From positions 1-14,515 of the forward strand of contig JAYTLK010000193.1 in NCBI GenBank assembly GCA_043729515.1: a DNA stretch of 14,515 bases. The letters are read 5' to 3'. Positions 1 through 7,792 of the stretch are shown in pieces. How positions within the stretch are numbered: the first letter of the stretch is position 1; every line of letters begins with the position of its first letter. The notes beneath the pieces are model-generated. The model ran no database searches and was not told the DNA's origin. It was given only the letters and a program-made list of their open reading frames with translations. The position numbers and the translations under genes are program-made. Origin of the DNA: JANXSS01 sp043729515. GTDB lineage: Bacteria > Pseudomonadota > Gammaproteobacteria > Burkholderiales > Burkholderiaceae_D.

Positions 1-1307
1 GCGATCGCTGCAGCGATCGGGATCGACTTGGCATTGGCCAGCGAGCAGAAATCGCCGCCCGGGCAGCAGATGATGTCGGTCAGCAGGCCGATGTTGGGCG
101 TGGCCAGGCCGTGTGCCTTGGCTTCCTTGAAGAGCGCCGGCAGGTCGGCTTGCCGCACGTCGGCCAGCACCAGGTTCTGTTCGTGCGTGACGCGGATCTC
201 GCCGAAGGCAAAACGATCTGCCAGGTCGGCCACGAAATCCATCTGGTCGGCCGTTGCATCGCCCGGCGGCACGCCAGTCTTTTTCAGCGACAGCAGGACG
301 ATTGCATACCCTGGAATCTTGTGCGGCTTGACGTTGCGGCGGGTCCAGTTGGCGAAGGCCTTGTCGGTGGTCTTCAAGGCTTCGACATCGGCATCGTCAC
401 CGGCGAATTTTTGGTACGCAGGATCAGTGAAGTACGACGCAACGCGGGCAAATTCATCATCGGTCAGCGTGCTCGGGCCATCCTTCAGGTCGACCCATTC
501 GGCTTCGACCTGGCGGCGGAATTCCTCGATGCCGATCGCCTTGACCAGGATCTTGATCCTTGCCTTGTAGATATTGTCGCGCCGGCCGTACTGGTTATAG
601 ACGCGCATGATCGCTTCCGTATAAGTCAGCATGTGCTGCCACGGCAGGAAGTCGCAGATGACGCTGCCCAGGATCGGCGTGCGGCCCATGCCGCCGCCGA
701 CCATGACCCGCAGGCCGATCTCGCCGGCGTCGTTCTTCAGCACCGTGAAGCCGATGTCGTGCACCGCGGTGGCAGCCCGGTCTTCGGTCGCGCCGTTATA
801 GGCGAGCTTGAATTTGCGCGGCAGGAAAGCGAACTCGGGGTGAAACGTGCTCCACTGGCGCATGATCTCCGCATAGGGCCGCGGATCGATCAGCTCGTCG
901 GCGGCCACGCCGCAGAATTCATCGGACGTGATGTTGCGGATGCAGTTGCCGGAGGTCTGGATCGCATGCATCTCCACCGAGGCCAGCTCTTCCAGGATCT
1001 GCGGCGAGTCTTCCAGATTGATCCAGTTGTACTGGATGTTCTGGCGTGTCGTGAAATGGCCGTAGCCGCGGTCGTAGGTGCGGGCGATGTGGGCGAACAT
1101 GCGCATCTGGGCCGATGACAGCAGGCCGTACGGCACGGCCACGCGCAGCATGTAGGCATGGCGTTGCAGATACAGGCCGTTTTGCAGGCGCAGCGGACGG
1201 AACTCATCTTCGGCCAGTTCACCCGACAAGCGGCGCCGAACCTGGCCGGTGTATTGGGCAATGCGTTCCTTGACGATCTGGTGGTCGTATTGGTCGTAGC
1301 GATACAT
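1..1307 (-). CDS. cysI: Sulfite reductase hemoprotein (nitrite/sulfite reductase family), 3' end outside window
   Basis: Reduces sulfite to sulfide in assimilatory sulfate reduction, in the cytoplasm, using siroheme and a [4Fe-4S] cluster. The frame is open from an ATG at 1307 to the left edge, giving 435 full codons. The family is usually about 550-600 residues, so the C-terminal quarter is missing. It starts MYRYDQYDHQIVKERI. Residues 81-95 (GYGHFTTRQNIQYNW) match the substrate/siroheme-binding segment of the family. C415 and C421 (CPGGDFC) are the first cysteine pair ligating the cluster; the second pair would lie beyond the edge. An AAGGA ribosome binding site sits 8 bases before the ATG. 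The transporter gene upstream ends 11 bases away, so the two are probably cotranscribed. The nitrite and sulfite reductase branches share these motifs; divergent cysB favours sulfite. Confidence 0.93.
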   Translation of the reverse strand, partial: MYRYDQYDHQIVKERIAQYTGQVRRRLSGELAEDEFRPLRLQNGLYLQRHAYMLRVAVPYGLLSSAQMRMFAHIARTYDRGYGHFTTRQNIQYNWINLEDSPQILEELASVEMHAIQTSGNCIRNITSDEFCGVAADELIDPRPYAEIMRQWSTFHPEFAFLPRKFKLAYNGATEDRAATAVHDIGFTVLKNDAGEIGLRVMVGGGMGRTPILGSVICDFLPWQHMLTYTEAIMRVYNQYGRRDNIYKARIKILVKAIGIEEFRRQVEAEWVDLKDGPSTLTDDEFARVASYFTDPAYQKFAGDDADVEALKTTDKAFANWTRRNVKPHKIPGYAIVLLSLKKTGVPPGDATADQMDFVADLADRFAFGEIRVTHEQNLVLADVRQADLPALFKEAKAHGLATPNIGLLTDIICCPGGDFCSLANAKSIPIAAAI

Positions 1308-1318
1308 CGAATGAGTCC

Positions 1319-2092
1319 TTATAAAACCAGTTTCACGGCAACCGTGGTGAGCGTGACCGCTAGCAGGCCGCGCAGGAATTTTTCCGGCATGCGACGGGCG
1401 GCGAGCGAACCGATCGTGATGCCCGGCAGCGAGCCGATCAGCAGCATGCCCAGCAGATTCCAGTTGATCGACCCGAGCCACCAATGGCCGAGCGCGGCGA
1501 TCGCCGTCAACGGCACGGCATAGGCGATGTCGGTGCCGGCGATTTCGGCCGGCGCCAGCTTCGGATACAGCAGCACCAGCAGCGTCGCGCCGACTGCGCC
1601 GGCGCCGATCGACGAGATCGTCACCAGTGCGCCCAATAGTATACCGGAGGCCACTGTTGCCAGCGCCAGCGTCCGGCCGTGCAGGTGTTTTTCCGGATGG
1701 TCATTCAGCCATGCCTGCATCTTGCCGCGAAACAGCAGGGCAATCACGGTCAGGCCGACTGAGCCGGCGATGCAATAGCGGATGATCTGGCCGATCTCGG
1801 GATTCAGGGCGCCGAAGGATTTCAGGCCGAAGGTGGTGACAATCGCCGCCGGCAGGGCGCCCAGACACAGCAGGCGCACGACTGACCAATGAATGTTGCC
1901 GCTGTAACGATGGGCGACGGTACCGGCGACCTTGGTCACCGAGGCAAAGGCAAGGTCGGTGCCGACCGCCACGCCGGGCACGATATTGAACAGCAAGGTC
2001 AACAACGGCGTCATGAGCGAGCCACCACCGACGCCCGTCATGCCGACCAGCAGCCCGACGGCAAAGCCGCTCACCATATATGAAAGAGTCAT
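1319..2092 (-). CDS. TauE/SafE (TSUP) family membrane transporter
   Basis: A 257-residue polytopic inner-membrane protein, the usual length for the sulfite exporter TauE/SafE family (4-toluene sulfonate uptake permease, TSUP). It has about seven to eight hydrophobic segments and a clear internal duplication. GMTGVGGGSLMTPLL near residue 17 is echoed by SSIGAGAVGATLLVLL near 160. GTDLAFASVTKVAG near 44 is echoed by GTDIAYAVPLTAIAA near 187. This two-repeat architecture is typical of the family. Members move sulfite, sulfoacetate, sulfate or other anions; the substrate cannot be read from sequence. Its place 11 bases upstream of cysI and divergent from cysB suggests a sulfur oxyanion, either sulfate uptake or relief of sulfite excess. 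The start at 2092 is preceded by a GGGGA ribosome binding site. Confidence 0.9.
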   Translation of the reverse strand: MTLSYMVSGFAVGLLVGMTGVGGGSLMTPLLTLLFNIVPGVAVGTDLAFASVTKVAGTVAHRYSGNIHWSVVRLLCLGALPAAIVTTFGLKSFGALNPEIGQIIRYCIAGSVGLTVIALLFRGKMQAWLNDHPEKHLHGRTLALATVASGILLGALVTISSIGAGAVGATLLVLLYPKLAPAEIAGTDIAYAVPLTAIAALGHWWLGSINWNLLGMLLIGSLPGITIGSLAARRMPEKFLRGLLAVTLTTVAVKLVL

Positions 2093-2223
2093 AGATCCCC
2101 ACGCAAACAGGGCGTAATGGTAATAAACTGTTGGCTTATTCCAAACTACAGTCTATCTATTTGCTTATATGCGGTTTTTGCATATGAAAATACATCTGCG
2201 ACCTTAACCAACAGTCGATATCG
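2093..2223. promoter_or_regulatory. Divergent promoter region with candidate CysB operator repeats
   Basis: This 131-bp AT-richer gap separates the transporter-cysI unit from cysB. It contains ACTGTTGG (2127-2134) and its exact reverse complement CCAACAGT (2208-2215). Nested inside is ATATGC (2167-2172) with GCATAT (2180-2185), a 19-bp dyad with a 7-base spacer. TTGG (2131-2134) and CCAA (2141-2144) flank TTATTCC (2136-2142), which resembles the TTATNCC core reported for enterobacterial CysB half-sites. A weak rightward promoter for cysB could be TTGCTT (2161-2166) with TATGAA (2183-2188), spacer 16, overlapping the dyad. A weak leftward promoter could be TTGGAA with TACCAT on the complement, around 2144 to 2117. 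The repeats are seen directly; the assignment to CysB is inferred from context. Confidence 0.55.
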
Positions 2224-3165
2224 ATGAACCTCCATCAATTACGTTTCGTGCGTGAAGCAGTGCGGCAGAATTTCAATCTGACCGATACCGCCAAGTCGCT
2301 GTTTACTTCGCAACCGGGCGTATCGAAGGCGATCATCGAACTCGAGGAAGAGCTGGGCATCGATATTTTTACCCGGCATGGCAAGCGTATCCGGGGCCTG
2401 ACAGAGCCAGGGCGGGCGGTGCTGAAGTCAGTCGAGGTCGTGATGCGGGAAATCGAAACCCTGAAAAGCATCGGCCGGGAATTCGCGGCCCAGGACAGCG
2501 GCAGCTTCACCATCGCCACCACCCACACCCAGGCCCGCTATTCATTGCCGCCGGTGGTGCAGGCCTTTACCCTGAAATATCCGAAGGTGCGCTTGTCGCT
2601 GTTGCAAGGCAATCCGAAGCAGGTGGCCGACATGGTCCTGCGGGACCAGGCCGACCTGGCCATCGCGACCGAGGCCATCGCTTCACTCAACGGTCTGATC
2701 TCGGTGCCGTGCTATCAGTGGGAACATCTGGTCGTGGTACCGGAGGATCATCCGTTGTTGAAATCGAAGCTGCTGACCCTGGAAGAGATCGCTGCCTATC
2801 CCCTGATTACCTACGACAGGGCTTTTGCCGGCCGCAACAAAATCGACCATGCCTTTAGCCTGCGCAACCTGAAGCCGGACGTGCTGCTCGAAGCGATCGA
2901 TGCCGACGTCATCAAGACCTATGTCGAGCTCGGCATGGGCGTGGGCATCATCGCCGGCATGGCCTTCGACGCCGAGCGCGACCGCGGCCTGCGCGCCATG
3001 CCGGTCGGGCATCTGTTCGGCACCAATGTGTCGCGCCTGGCCATCAAGCAGGGCGCTTATCTGCGCAGTTACGTGTACACCTTCATCGAATTATTGACGC
3101 CGACGCTGAATCGAAAACTGATCGAACAGCTGTTGAGCGGCGAGAAAGAATTTTACGAGTTATGA
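2224..3165 (+). CDS. cysB: LysR-family transcriptional regulator CysB
   Basis: A 313-residue regulator of sulfate assimilation genes, which in enterobacteria responds to N-acetylserine as inducer and to sulfide or thiosulfate as anti-inducers. The N-terminal winged helix-turn-helix covers about residues 1-60 and contains FTSQPGVSKAIIELEEELG. The effector domain begins near residue 93. TTHTQARY at 99-106 matches the Thr100/Thr102/Gln103 sulfate-binding loop of enterobacterial CysB at the same numbering. DADVIKTYVELGMGVGIIAGMA farther on is also highly characteristic and separates CysB/Cbl from other LysR proteins. No strong ribosome binding site precedes the ATG. The stop overlaps the next gene by 4 bases (ATGA). 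Cbl is a close paralogue and cannot be fully excluded, but divergence from the cysI unit supports CysB. Confidence 0.93.
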   Translation: MNLHQLRFVREAVRQNFNLTDTAKSLFTSQPGVSKAIIELEEELGIDIFTRHGKRIRGLTEPGRAVLKSVEVVMREIETLKSIGREFAAQDSGSFTIATTHTQARYSLPPVVQAFTLKYPKVRLSLLQGNPKQVADMVLRDQADLAIATEAIASLNGLISVPCYQWEHLVVVPEDHPLLKSKLLTLEEIAAYPLITYDRAFAGRNKIDHAFSLRNLKPDVLLEAIDADVIKTYVELGMGVGIIAGMAFDAERDRGLRAMPVGHLFGTNVSRLAIKQGAYLRSYVYTFIELLTPTLNRKLIEQLLSGEKEFYEL

Positions 3166-3830
3166 CCTTGCATACCGACATGCGCGCCTATTACGCGCAG
3201 CGTGCGCCGACCTACGAAGCGATCTACGACAGGCCCGAACGCCAGGGCGATCTCGCCCACCTGCATGCCCGCGTGAAAACGCTGTTCGCCGGTCAACGGA
3301 CATGGGAAATCGCCTGCGGCACGGGCTACTGGACGGCGGACCTGGCACAGGTGGCGCAGCATGTGCTGGCCACCGACATCAGCCCCGAAGTCCTCGCCCT
3401 GGCGCAGCAGAAAAACCTGCTGCCGGAAAAAGTCACTTTCGCCTGCGAAGACGCCTTCGATGACGCGGCAGAATCGACGCTTGCCGGCGGCGCCAGGCCG
3501 ACCGCCTGCTTCGCCGGATTCTGGTGGTCGCATGTCGGCCGGGAACGGCAGGGCGCGATGCTGGACCGGCTGCGCGCGCGCCTGGACAAGAATGGGCTGA
3601 TCGTCCTGCTGGACAATGTCTATGTCGAAGGATCGAGCACGCCGATCGCCCGTACCGATGCGCATGGCAACACGTACCAGATCCGTCGGCTGGACAACGG
3701 CGAGCGCCATGAAATCCTGAAGAATTTTCCGACCGACAGCGCATTGCGCAAACGTCTGGGAGCGCATCTGAAGGACATCCGGATCGAGCGGCTGGCACAT
3801 TACTGGCTGCTCTCCGGCCGCTTCAAATAG
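3162..3830 (+). CDS. Class I SAM-dependent methyltransferase, substrate unknown
   Basis: A 222-residue soluble Rossmann-fold methyltransferase. Motif I is WEIACGTGYW at residues 48-57, a good match to the ExxCGxG glycine-rich SAM loop. D72 in VLATDIS is the acidic residue expected to bind the ribose hydroxyls. NGLIVLLDN around 144-152 fits the later strand of the fold. The N-terminus has the Tyr-Tyr-x-x-Arg-Ala pattern common in ubiquinone/menaquinone-type and other small-molecule methyltransferases. Its ATG lies in the ATGA overlap with the cysB stop, so translation is probably coupled to cysB. The substrate cannot be deduced. The link with sulfur metabolism is positional only, although SAM derives from methionine. 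Confidence 0.85.
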   Translation: MTLHTDMRAYYAQRAPTYEAIYDRPERQGDLAHLHARVKTLFAGQRTWEIACGTGYWTADLAQVAQHVLATDISPEVLALAQQKNLLPEKVTFACEDAFDDAAESTLAGGARPTACFAGFWWSHVGRERQGAMLDRLRARLDKNGLIVLLDNVYVEGSSTPIARTDAHGNTYQIRRLDNGERHEILKNFPTDSALRKRLGAHLKDIRIERLAHYWLLSGRFK

Positions 3831-3850
3831 CAACGACGAAAGACTGACCC

Positions 3851-4888
3851 ATGAAGCTGGCAACCCTCAAGGACGGCAGCCGCGACGGCCAGTTGGCCAT
3901 CGTCTCGCGTGACCTGAAGACCGCAGTCCTGGCCGACGCCATCGCGCCGACGCTGCAACGCGCGCTGGACGACTGGTCCTTCATCGCGCCGCAGCTCGAA
4001 GAGCGCTACCAGCAGCTCAACGATGGCACTGCAGCCCACGGCTTCGCCTTCGATCCGACCCGCTGCATGGCGCCACTGCCGCGTGCTTACCTGTGGGCAG
4101 ACGGCTCCGCCTATGTCAACCACGTGGAGCTGGTGCGAAAGGCGCGCAACGCCGACATGCCGGCCTCGTTCTGGCAGGAGCCGCTGATGTATCAGGGCGG
4201 CTCGGACGATTTCATTGGCCCGACCGATCCGATCCGCCTTGCCGCCACTGACTGGGGCATCGATTTCGAAGCCGAGGTTGCCGTCATCACGGACGATGTG
4301 CCGATGGGCGCCACGCCAGCGCAGGCCGCAGCCCACATCCGGCTGCTCATGCTGGTCAACGATGTCTCACTGCGCAACCTGATCCCCGAAGAGCTGGCCA
4401 AGGGCTTCGGCTTCGTCCAGGCCAAACCGGCATCGAGTTTTTCTCCAGTGGCGGTCACTCCCGACGAGCTTGGCGACGCCTGGCGGGACAGCCGCGTGCA
4501 CCTGCCGCTGCGCACCTGCTGGAACGGCCTGCAGGTCGGCGCGCCGGAGGCTGGCGTGGACATGGTGTTCAACTTCGCGCAGTTGATTGCGCATCTGGTA
4601 AAAACCCGCAACGCGCGGGCCGGTTCGATCATCGGCTCTGGCACGGTATCGAACAAGGATGCCGCGAAGGGCTACACCTGCATCGCCGAAAAACGCTGTC
4701 TGGAAATGATCGCCAATGGTGCTGCAACGACGCCGTTCATGCAGTTCGGCGATACGGTCAGGATCGAGATGAAGGATGCGGCCGGCAAATCGATCTTCGG
4801 TGCGATCGATCAGGAACTGGTGCAGTTCGTGCCAGAAACCGGTCGGCGTCGGGCCGGGCCGGCGCCGAGTGTGAAAGACGCTGACTGA
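3851..4888 (+). CDS. Fumarylacetoacetate hydrolase (FAH) family protein
   Basis: A 345-residue enzyme of the FAH superfamily, whose members hydrolyse or decarboxylate C-C bonds in beta-diketo acids using Mg2+ or Mn2+. An N-terminal extension of about 75 residues resembles the FAA_hydrolase_N_2 domain and precedes the catalytic core. The metal ligands E140 and E142 (DFEAEVAV) and D171 (VNDVSLRN) are present. QAKPASSFSP at 190-199 and the GSGTVSN segment at 262-268 are further family signatures. Known two-domain members include fumarylacetoacetase-like enzymes of tyrosine or aromatic acid breakdown, but no other catabolic gene is nearby, so the substrate is left open. The gene starts 20 bases after the methyltransferase stop and is probably in the cysB transcription unit. 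The last 20 residues are poorly conserved-looking. Confidence 0.88.
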   Translation: MKLATLKDGSRDGQLAIVSRDLKTAVLADAIAPTLQRALDDWSFIAPQLEERYQQLNDGTAAHGFAFDPTRCMAPLPRAYLWADGSAYVNHVELVRKARNADMPASFWQEPLMYQGGSDDFIGPTDPIRLAATDWGIDFEAEVAVITDDVPMGATPAQAAAHIRLLMLVNDVSLRNLIPEELAKGFGFVQAKPASSFSPVAVTPDELGDAWRDSRVHLPLRTCWNGLQVGAPEAGVDMVFNFAQLIAHLVKTRNARAGSIIGSGTVSNKDAAKGYTCIAEKRCLEMIANGAATTPFMQFGDTVRIEMKDAAGKSIFGAIDQELVQFVPETGRRRAGPAPSVKDAD

Positions 4889-4897
4889 AAATCAGCG
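4879..4897. terminator. Short hairpin between convergent FAH and cheA genes (weak terminator candidate)
   Basis: CGCTGA (4879-4884) and TCAGCG (4892-4897) form a 6-bp stem with a 7-base loop, overlapping the FAH stop codon. The cheA stop begins 6 bases farther on, so it could serve both strands. No U-tract follows on the plus strand; on the minus strand TCTTTC follows. The weak stem and lack of a run of T keep this uncertain. Confidence 0.25.
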
Positions 4898-4902
4898 CGC
4901 GT

Positions 4903-6843
4903 TCAGGCCGCCAGCCGTTCGGCCACGCAGCCGGCCAGCAGGAATGAAAGACCGATCACCAGCACCAGTTCGCCTTCCGCCGAGCGGGCGGTGCCGGCAA
5001 TACCCGGCACCGTGATGGCGGTCATCGGCTTGATTACCAGGTCGGCGGTGCCATCAACGGCTTCGACGGCCAGGATATAGGGATTCGGCGCGATGATGAC
5101 GATGCCGACCCGCTCGTTGCAAGGCTCGTAACCCAGCACTGCGGACAGCGACAGCACCGGCAGCGGCCGGCCCTGGTCACGCACGACCGGTGCGCCGCCC
5201 ACCGCCGAACAGGACTCGGGCAATTCCACCACCCGCTGCACCACCGCCATCGGCATGGCCAGCGCGGCGCCGGCCGTATGCACCAGCATGGTCGGCACGA
5301 TCGACAGTTCGATCGGCAGCCGGATCGAAAAGCGCGTGCCGGAGCCCAGCGCCGAATCGATGCGGATCGAGCCGCGGTGCTTTTCGACGGCAGTCTTGAC
5401 CACGTCCATGCCGACGCCACGCCCGGAGACGCTGTTGGCCACTTCCTTGGTCGAGAATCCCGGCAGAAACACCAGCTGGAATGCCTCGTCGTTGGTCTGG
5501 GCAGCCGATTCCGTGATCAGGCCCTTGGCGATCGCTTTCTTGCGCAAGGTTTGCGGATCCATGCCCTTGCCGTCGTCGGACAGTTCGATCATGACGCTAC
5601 TGGCTTCCTGCCAGGCCTTGAGGGAAATGATGGCCTTGGACGACTTACCGCTGGCCTGGCGCGCGGCGCTGTCCTCGATGCCGTGGTCGAGGGCATTGCG
5701 CAGCATGTGCACCAGCGGATCGTAGAGACTGTCGACCACCACCCGATCGACCTCGGTCTCGGCGCCTTCGATCATCAGTTCGACATCCTTGCCGAGATCC
5801 TTGGCCAGTTCACGCACCAGACGTGGAAACTTCTGGAACAGGCGGCCGACCGGTTGCATCCGCGTCGAGAGAGTCGCGCGCTGCAGTTCGGTGGAATAGC
5901 GCGAGGCCCGGTTGAGTGTTTCGGACAATGCCGCCATCAGGGTCGCGGCAGTGCCTTCGAACTGGAACTGGCCGAGCTTTTCCAGCAGGACTGCAGCCTG
6001 GTTCGCCGCCTGCACGGATTCGCCGGCGACTTCCAGCAGAGCGTCGAGCTTGACCGCGTCGACGCGGATGCTTTCTTCCTTGACGGGTGCGGTGGGAATG
6101 CGACTGCCTGCATCGGCTTTTGGCGCCGTGGCAGCTGGCGCTGGTTGTGGCGCTGCCGTATCGGTCGGGGTTGATCTTGTCATGGCCGATGCAGTGGCAG
6201 GAGCGGCAATCGGCGTGGCAACGACCGGCTCGACCGCTGCTGCATGCCGCGCGCGTTCATCGGCACCCAGCGTTCCGGCCGGAACGACGGCTTCGTAACA
6301 GGCGAGCCAGTCAATGTTACCGGCAGCAACCGCTGATTGCGAAGCTGGCGCAGCTGGTGCAGAAGGTGCAGTTGGTGCAGCAGGTGCGTTCGCAGAAGCA
6401 GCAGGCGCGCTTGTCGCAGCGGGAGCAGCGGCCTGATGCGCCGGTGCAGCTTCCAGCGCCTTGCCCTCGATCGCATGCGTGAGAATGTCCTCCAGCGAGG
6501 CCGGCATGGCCGACAGCGCCGAAGGATGGGCGCCATTTGCCAGTTCATTCAACTGGTCGGCCACGAAACCACTGGCCTGCAGCGCCGCTTCGATGGCAAT
6601 CGGGGTGACCGGCGCAGCACCGGTGCGCAGGGCATCGAACAGATTCTCGGTCAGATGGCAGGCCGACACCATGGCGCCCAGATTCATGAAACCGGCGCCA
6701 CCCTTGATCGTATGAAAGGAGCGAAACACCGCGTTCAAGGTGTTCAGGTCACCCGGATTACGTTCCAGCGAAAGCAGGTGTTCCTCGACATTGGTGGCCA
6801 GGTCCAGTGCCTCGACCACAAAGTCCTTGAGCATGTCCTCCAT
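4903..6843 (-). CDS. cheA: Chemotaxis histidine kinase CheA, lacking a recognisable P2 domain
   Basis: A 646-residue cytoplasmic kinase that would phosphorylate CheY-type regulators in response to receptors. The P1/HPt domain (about 1-105) carries the phosphoacceptor H44 in FHTIKGGAGF. Residues about 130-255 are a low-complexity Ala/Pro/Thr linker where the CheY-binding P2 domain usually lies; only NIDWLACYEAVVPAG (176-190) stands out. The P3 dimerisation helices follow from about 256, with STRMQPV at 326-332. P4 ATPase motifs are LRNALDHGIE (381-390), DDGKGM (423-428) and GRGVGMD (474-480). The CheW-like P5 domain (about 510-640) completes it. The ATG shares one base with the cheZ stop, so the pair is translationally coupled. 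Orthology to the main motility CheA is uncertain since cheW, cheY and receptor genes are absent here. Confidence 0.92.
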   Translation of the reverse strand: MEDMLKDFVVEALDLATNVEEHLLSLERNPGDLNTLNAVFRSFHTIKGGAGFMNLGAMVSACHLTENLFDALRTGAAPVTPIAIEAALQASGFVADQLNELANGAHPSALSAMPASLEDILTHAIEGKALEAAPAHQAAAPAATSAPAASANAPAAPTAPSAPAAPASQSAVAAGNIDWLACYEAVVPAGTLGADERARHAAAVEPVVATPIAAPATASAMTRSTPTDTAAPQPAPAATAPKADAGSRIPTAPVKEESIRVDAVKLDALLEVAGESVQAANQAAVLLEKLGQFQFEGTAATLMAALSETLNRASRYSTELQRATLSTRMQPVGRLFQKFPRLVRELAKDLGKDVELMIEGAETEVDRVVVDSLYDPLVHMLRNALDHGIEDSAARQASGKSSKAIISLKAWQEASSVMIELSDDGKGMDPQTLRKKAIAKGLITESAAQTNDEAFQLVFLPGFSTKEVANSVSGRGVGMDVVKTAVEKHRGSIRIDSALGSGTRFSIRLPIELSIVPTMLVHTAGAALAMPMAVVQRVVELPESCSAVGGAPVVRDQGRPLPVLSLSAVLGYEPCNERVGIVIIAPNPYILAVEAVDGTADLVIKPMTAITVPGIAGTARSAEGELVLVIGLSFLLAGCVAERLAA

Positions 6844-7670
6844 CAGAAGCCCAGGCTTTCCAGCAGATCATCGACACCATCCTGCGCCATCGCCATGCCT
6901 TCGTGCGACGGCCCGTTCATCAGTTCGACCGGTTTCGGCTCGACCGGCTGCATGGTGGTCTTCAGTTCGGCCGGTGCATTGTCGCGCAGGAGCTGCGCCA
7001 GCTCCTTCTCGGCAGTGTGGGTGATGATGACGATCTTCTTAATCAGCTGGCCGGTGATGTCCTGGAAATCCTGCGCCATCATGATTTCCAGCAGACGGGC
7101 TTTTTCCGCCTCGGTCGCTTCGGTGACGGTCGTGGCGAACTGGCGCGAATCGCCGGCCAGGGCCTTGAATTCATCGACCGACAGCCGGCCTTCGTACAAC
7201 GCGGCCCAGCGTGCTTCCATTTCCTTCGCCTTCCTGGCCAGGATATCCTGCGCCGGCATGCCGATGTCGATGGCGTTGAGCACCTTGTTTGCTGCCTGCT
7301 CGGTCAGCGAAGCGACATATTCGAGCCGATCCTTGGCGTCGGTGATTTCGGTCGCCACGGAGTTGAGCGAGCGGTCATAGCCGAGTTCGCGCAGGGAGTC
7401 GTGGAGCAGCCGCACGATGCCGCCCAGCCGGGTAAACATCGGCTTGCCGGTGTCGTCGGTGGTGCTCTCGCCGCCAGCAGCGCCATGCTCGGCACCACGC
7501 ATTACCTCGGCAGAGGGGAAGAGAATTGACGCAGCAGCAGGCACTGGAGCAGCCGGCACGGTTGCAGCAGGCGGCGCCGGTGCCAGCGCAGCCGGGGTAT
7601 GCACGGCAGCGTCCCGCTGGGCCGAGATTTCGTCAAACAATGCATCAAAATCATCGTCGCTGCCAGCCAT
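6843..7670 (-). CDS. cheZ: CheY-phosphate phosphatase CheZ
   Basis: Dephosphorylates CheY-P to end the tumble/reversal signal; acts as a dimer in the cytoplasm. I place the start at the ATG at 7670 (MAGSDDDFDALFDEI), giving 275 residues and a GGGGAT ribosome binding site 7 bases upstream; an earlier in-frame ATG at 7724 adds 18 residues unlike the family. The catalytic segment MAQDFQDITGQ (198-208) contains D204 and Q208, equivalent to D143 and Q147 of E. coli CheZ. The C-terminal peptide QDGVDDLLESLGF (263-275) is almost the E. coli CheY-binding tail. Residues about 22-60 are Ala/Pro rich, an insertion relative to the 214-residue E. coli protein. It is followed directly by cheA, sharing one base. 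No convincing FliA promoter was found upstream. Confidence 0.95.
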   Translation of the reverse strand: MAGSDDDFDALFDEISAQRDAAVHTPAALAPAPPAATVPAAPVPAAASILFPSAEVMRGAEHGAAGGESTTDDTGKPMFTRLGGIVRLLHDSLRELGYDRSLNSVATEITDAKDRLEYVASLTEQAANKVLNAIDIGMPAQDILARKAKEMEARWAALYEGRLSVDEFKALAGDSRQFATTVTEATEAEKARLLEIMMAQDFQDITGQLIKKIVIITHTAEKELAQLLRDNAPAELKTTMQPVEPKPVELMNGPSHEGMAMAQDGVDDLLESLGF

Positions 7671-7792
7671 AGTGCTTATCCCCAGTGATACCGCGCATTT
7701 GCAGGGGCAGGCCCGAGATGGCATCCCCTATGTTGTATGCAGGCAATAATACCGAGGTTTGACAGGCCGGGATAGGAATTCGGCGCACCGTT

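Noticed and set aside
6330..6450. Repetitive GCAGxxGGTGCAG-like DNA suggestive of a tandem repeat locus
   Set aside because: It is the irregular Ala/Pro codon usage of the CheA linker; unit length and sequence drift, and the reading frame is intact.
7671..7724. The earlier ATG at 7724 for cheZ
   Set aside because: The 18 extra residues are Cys-rich and unlike CheZ, and the ATG at 7670 has a ribosome binding site and gives a typical CheZ N-terminus.
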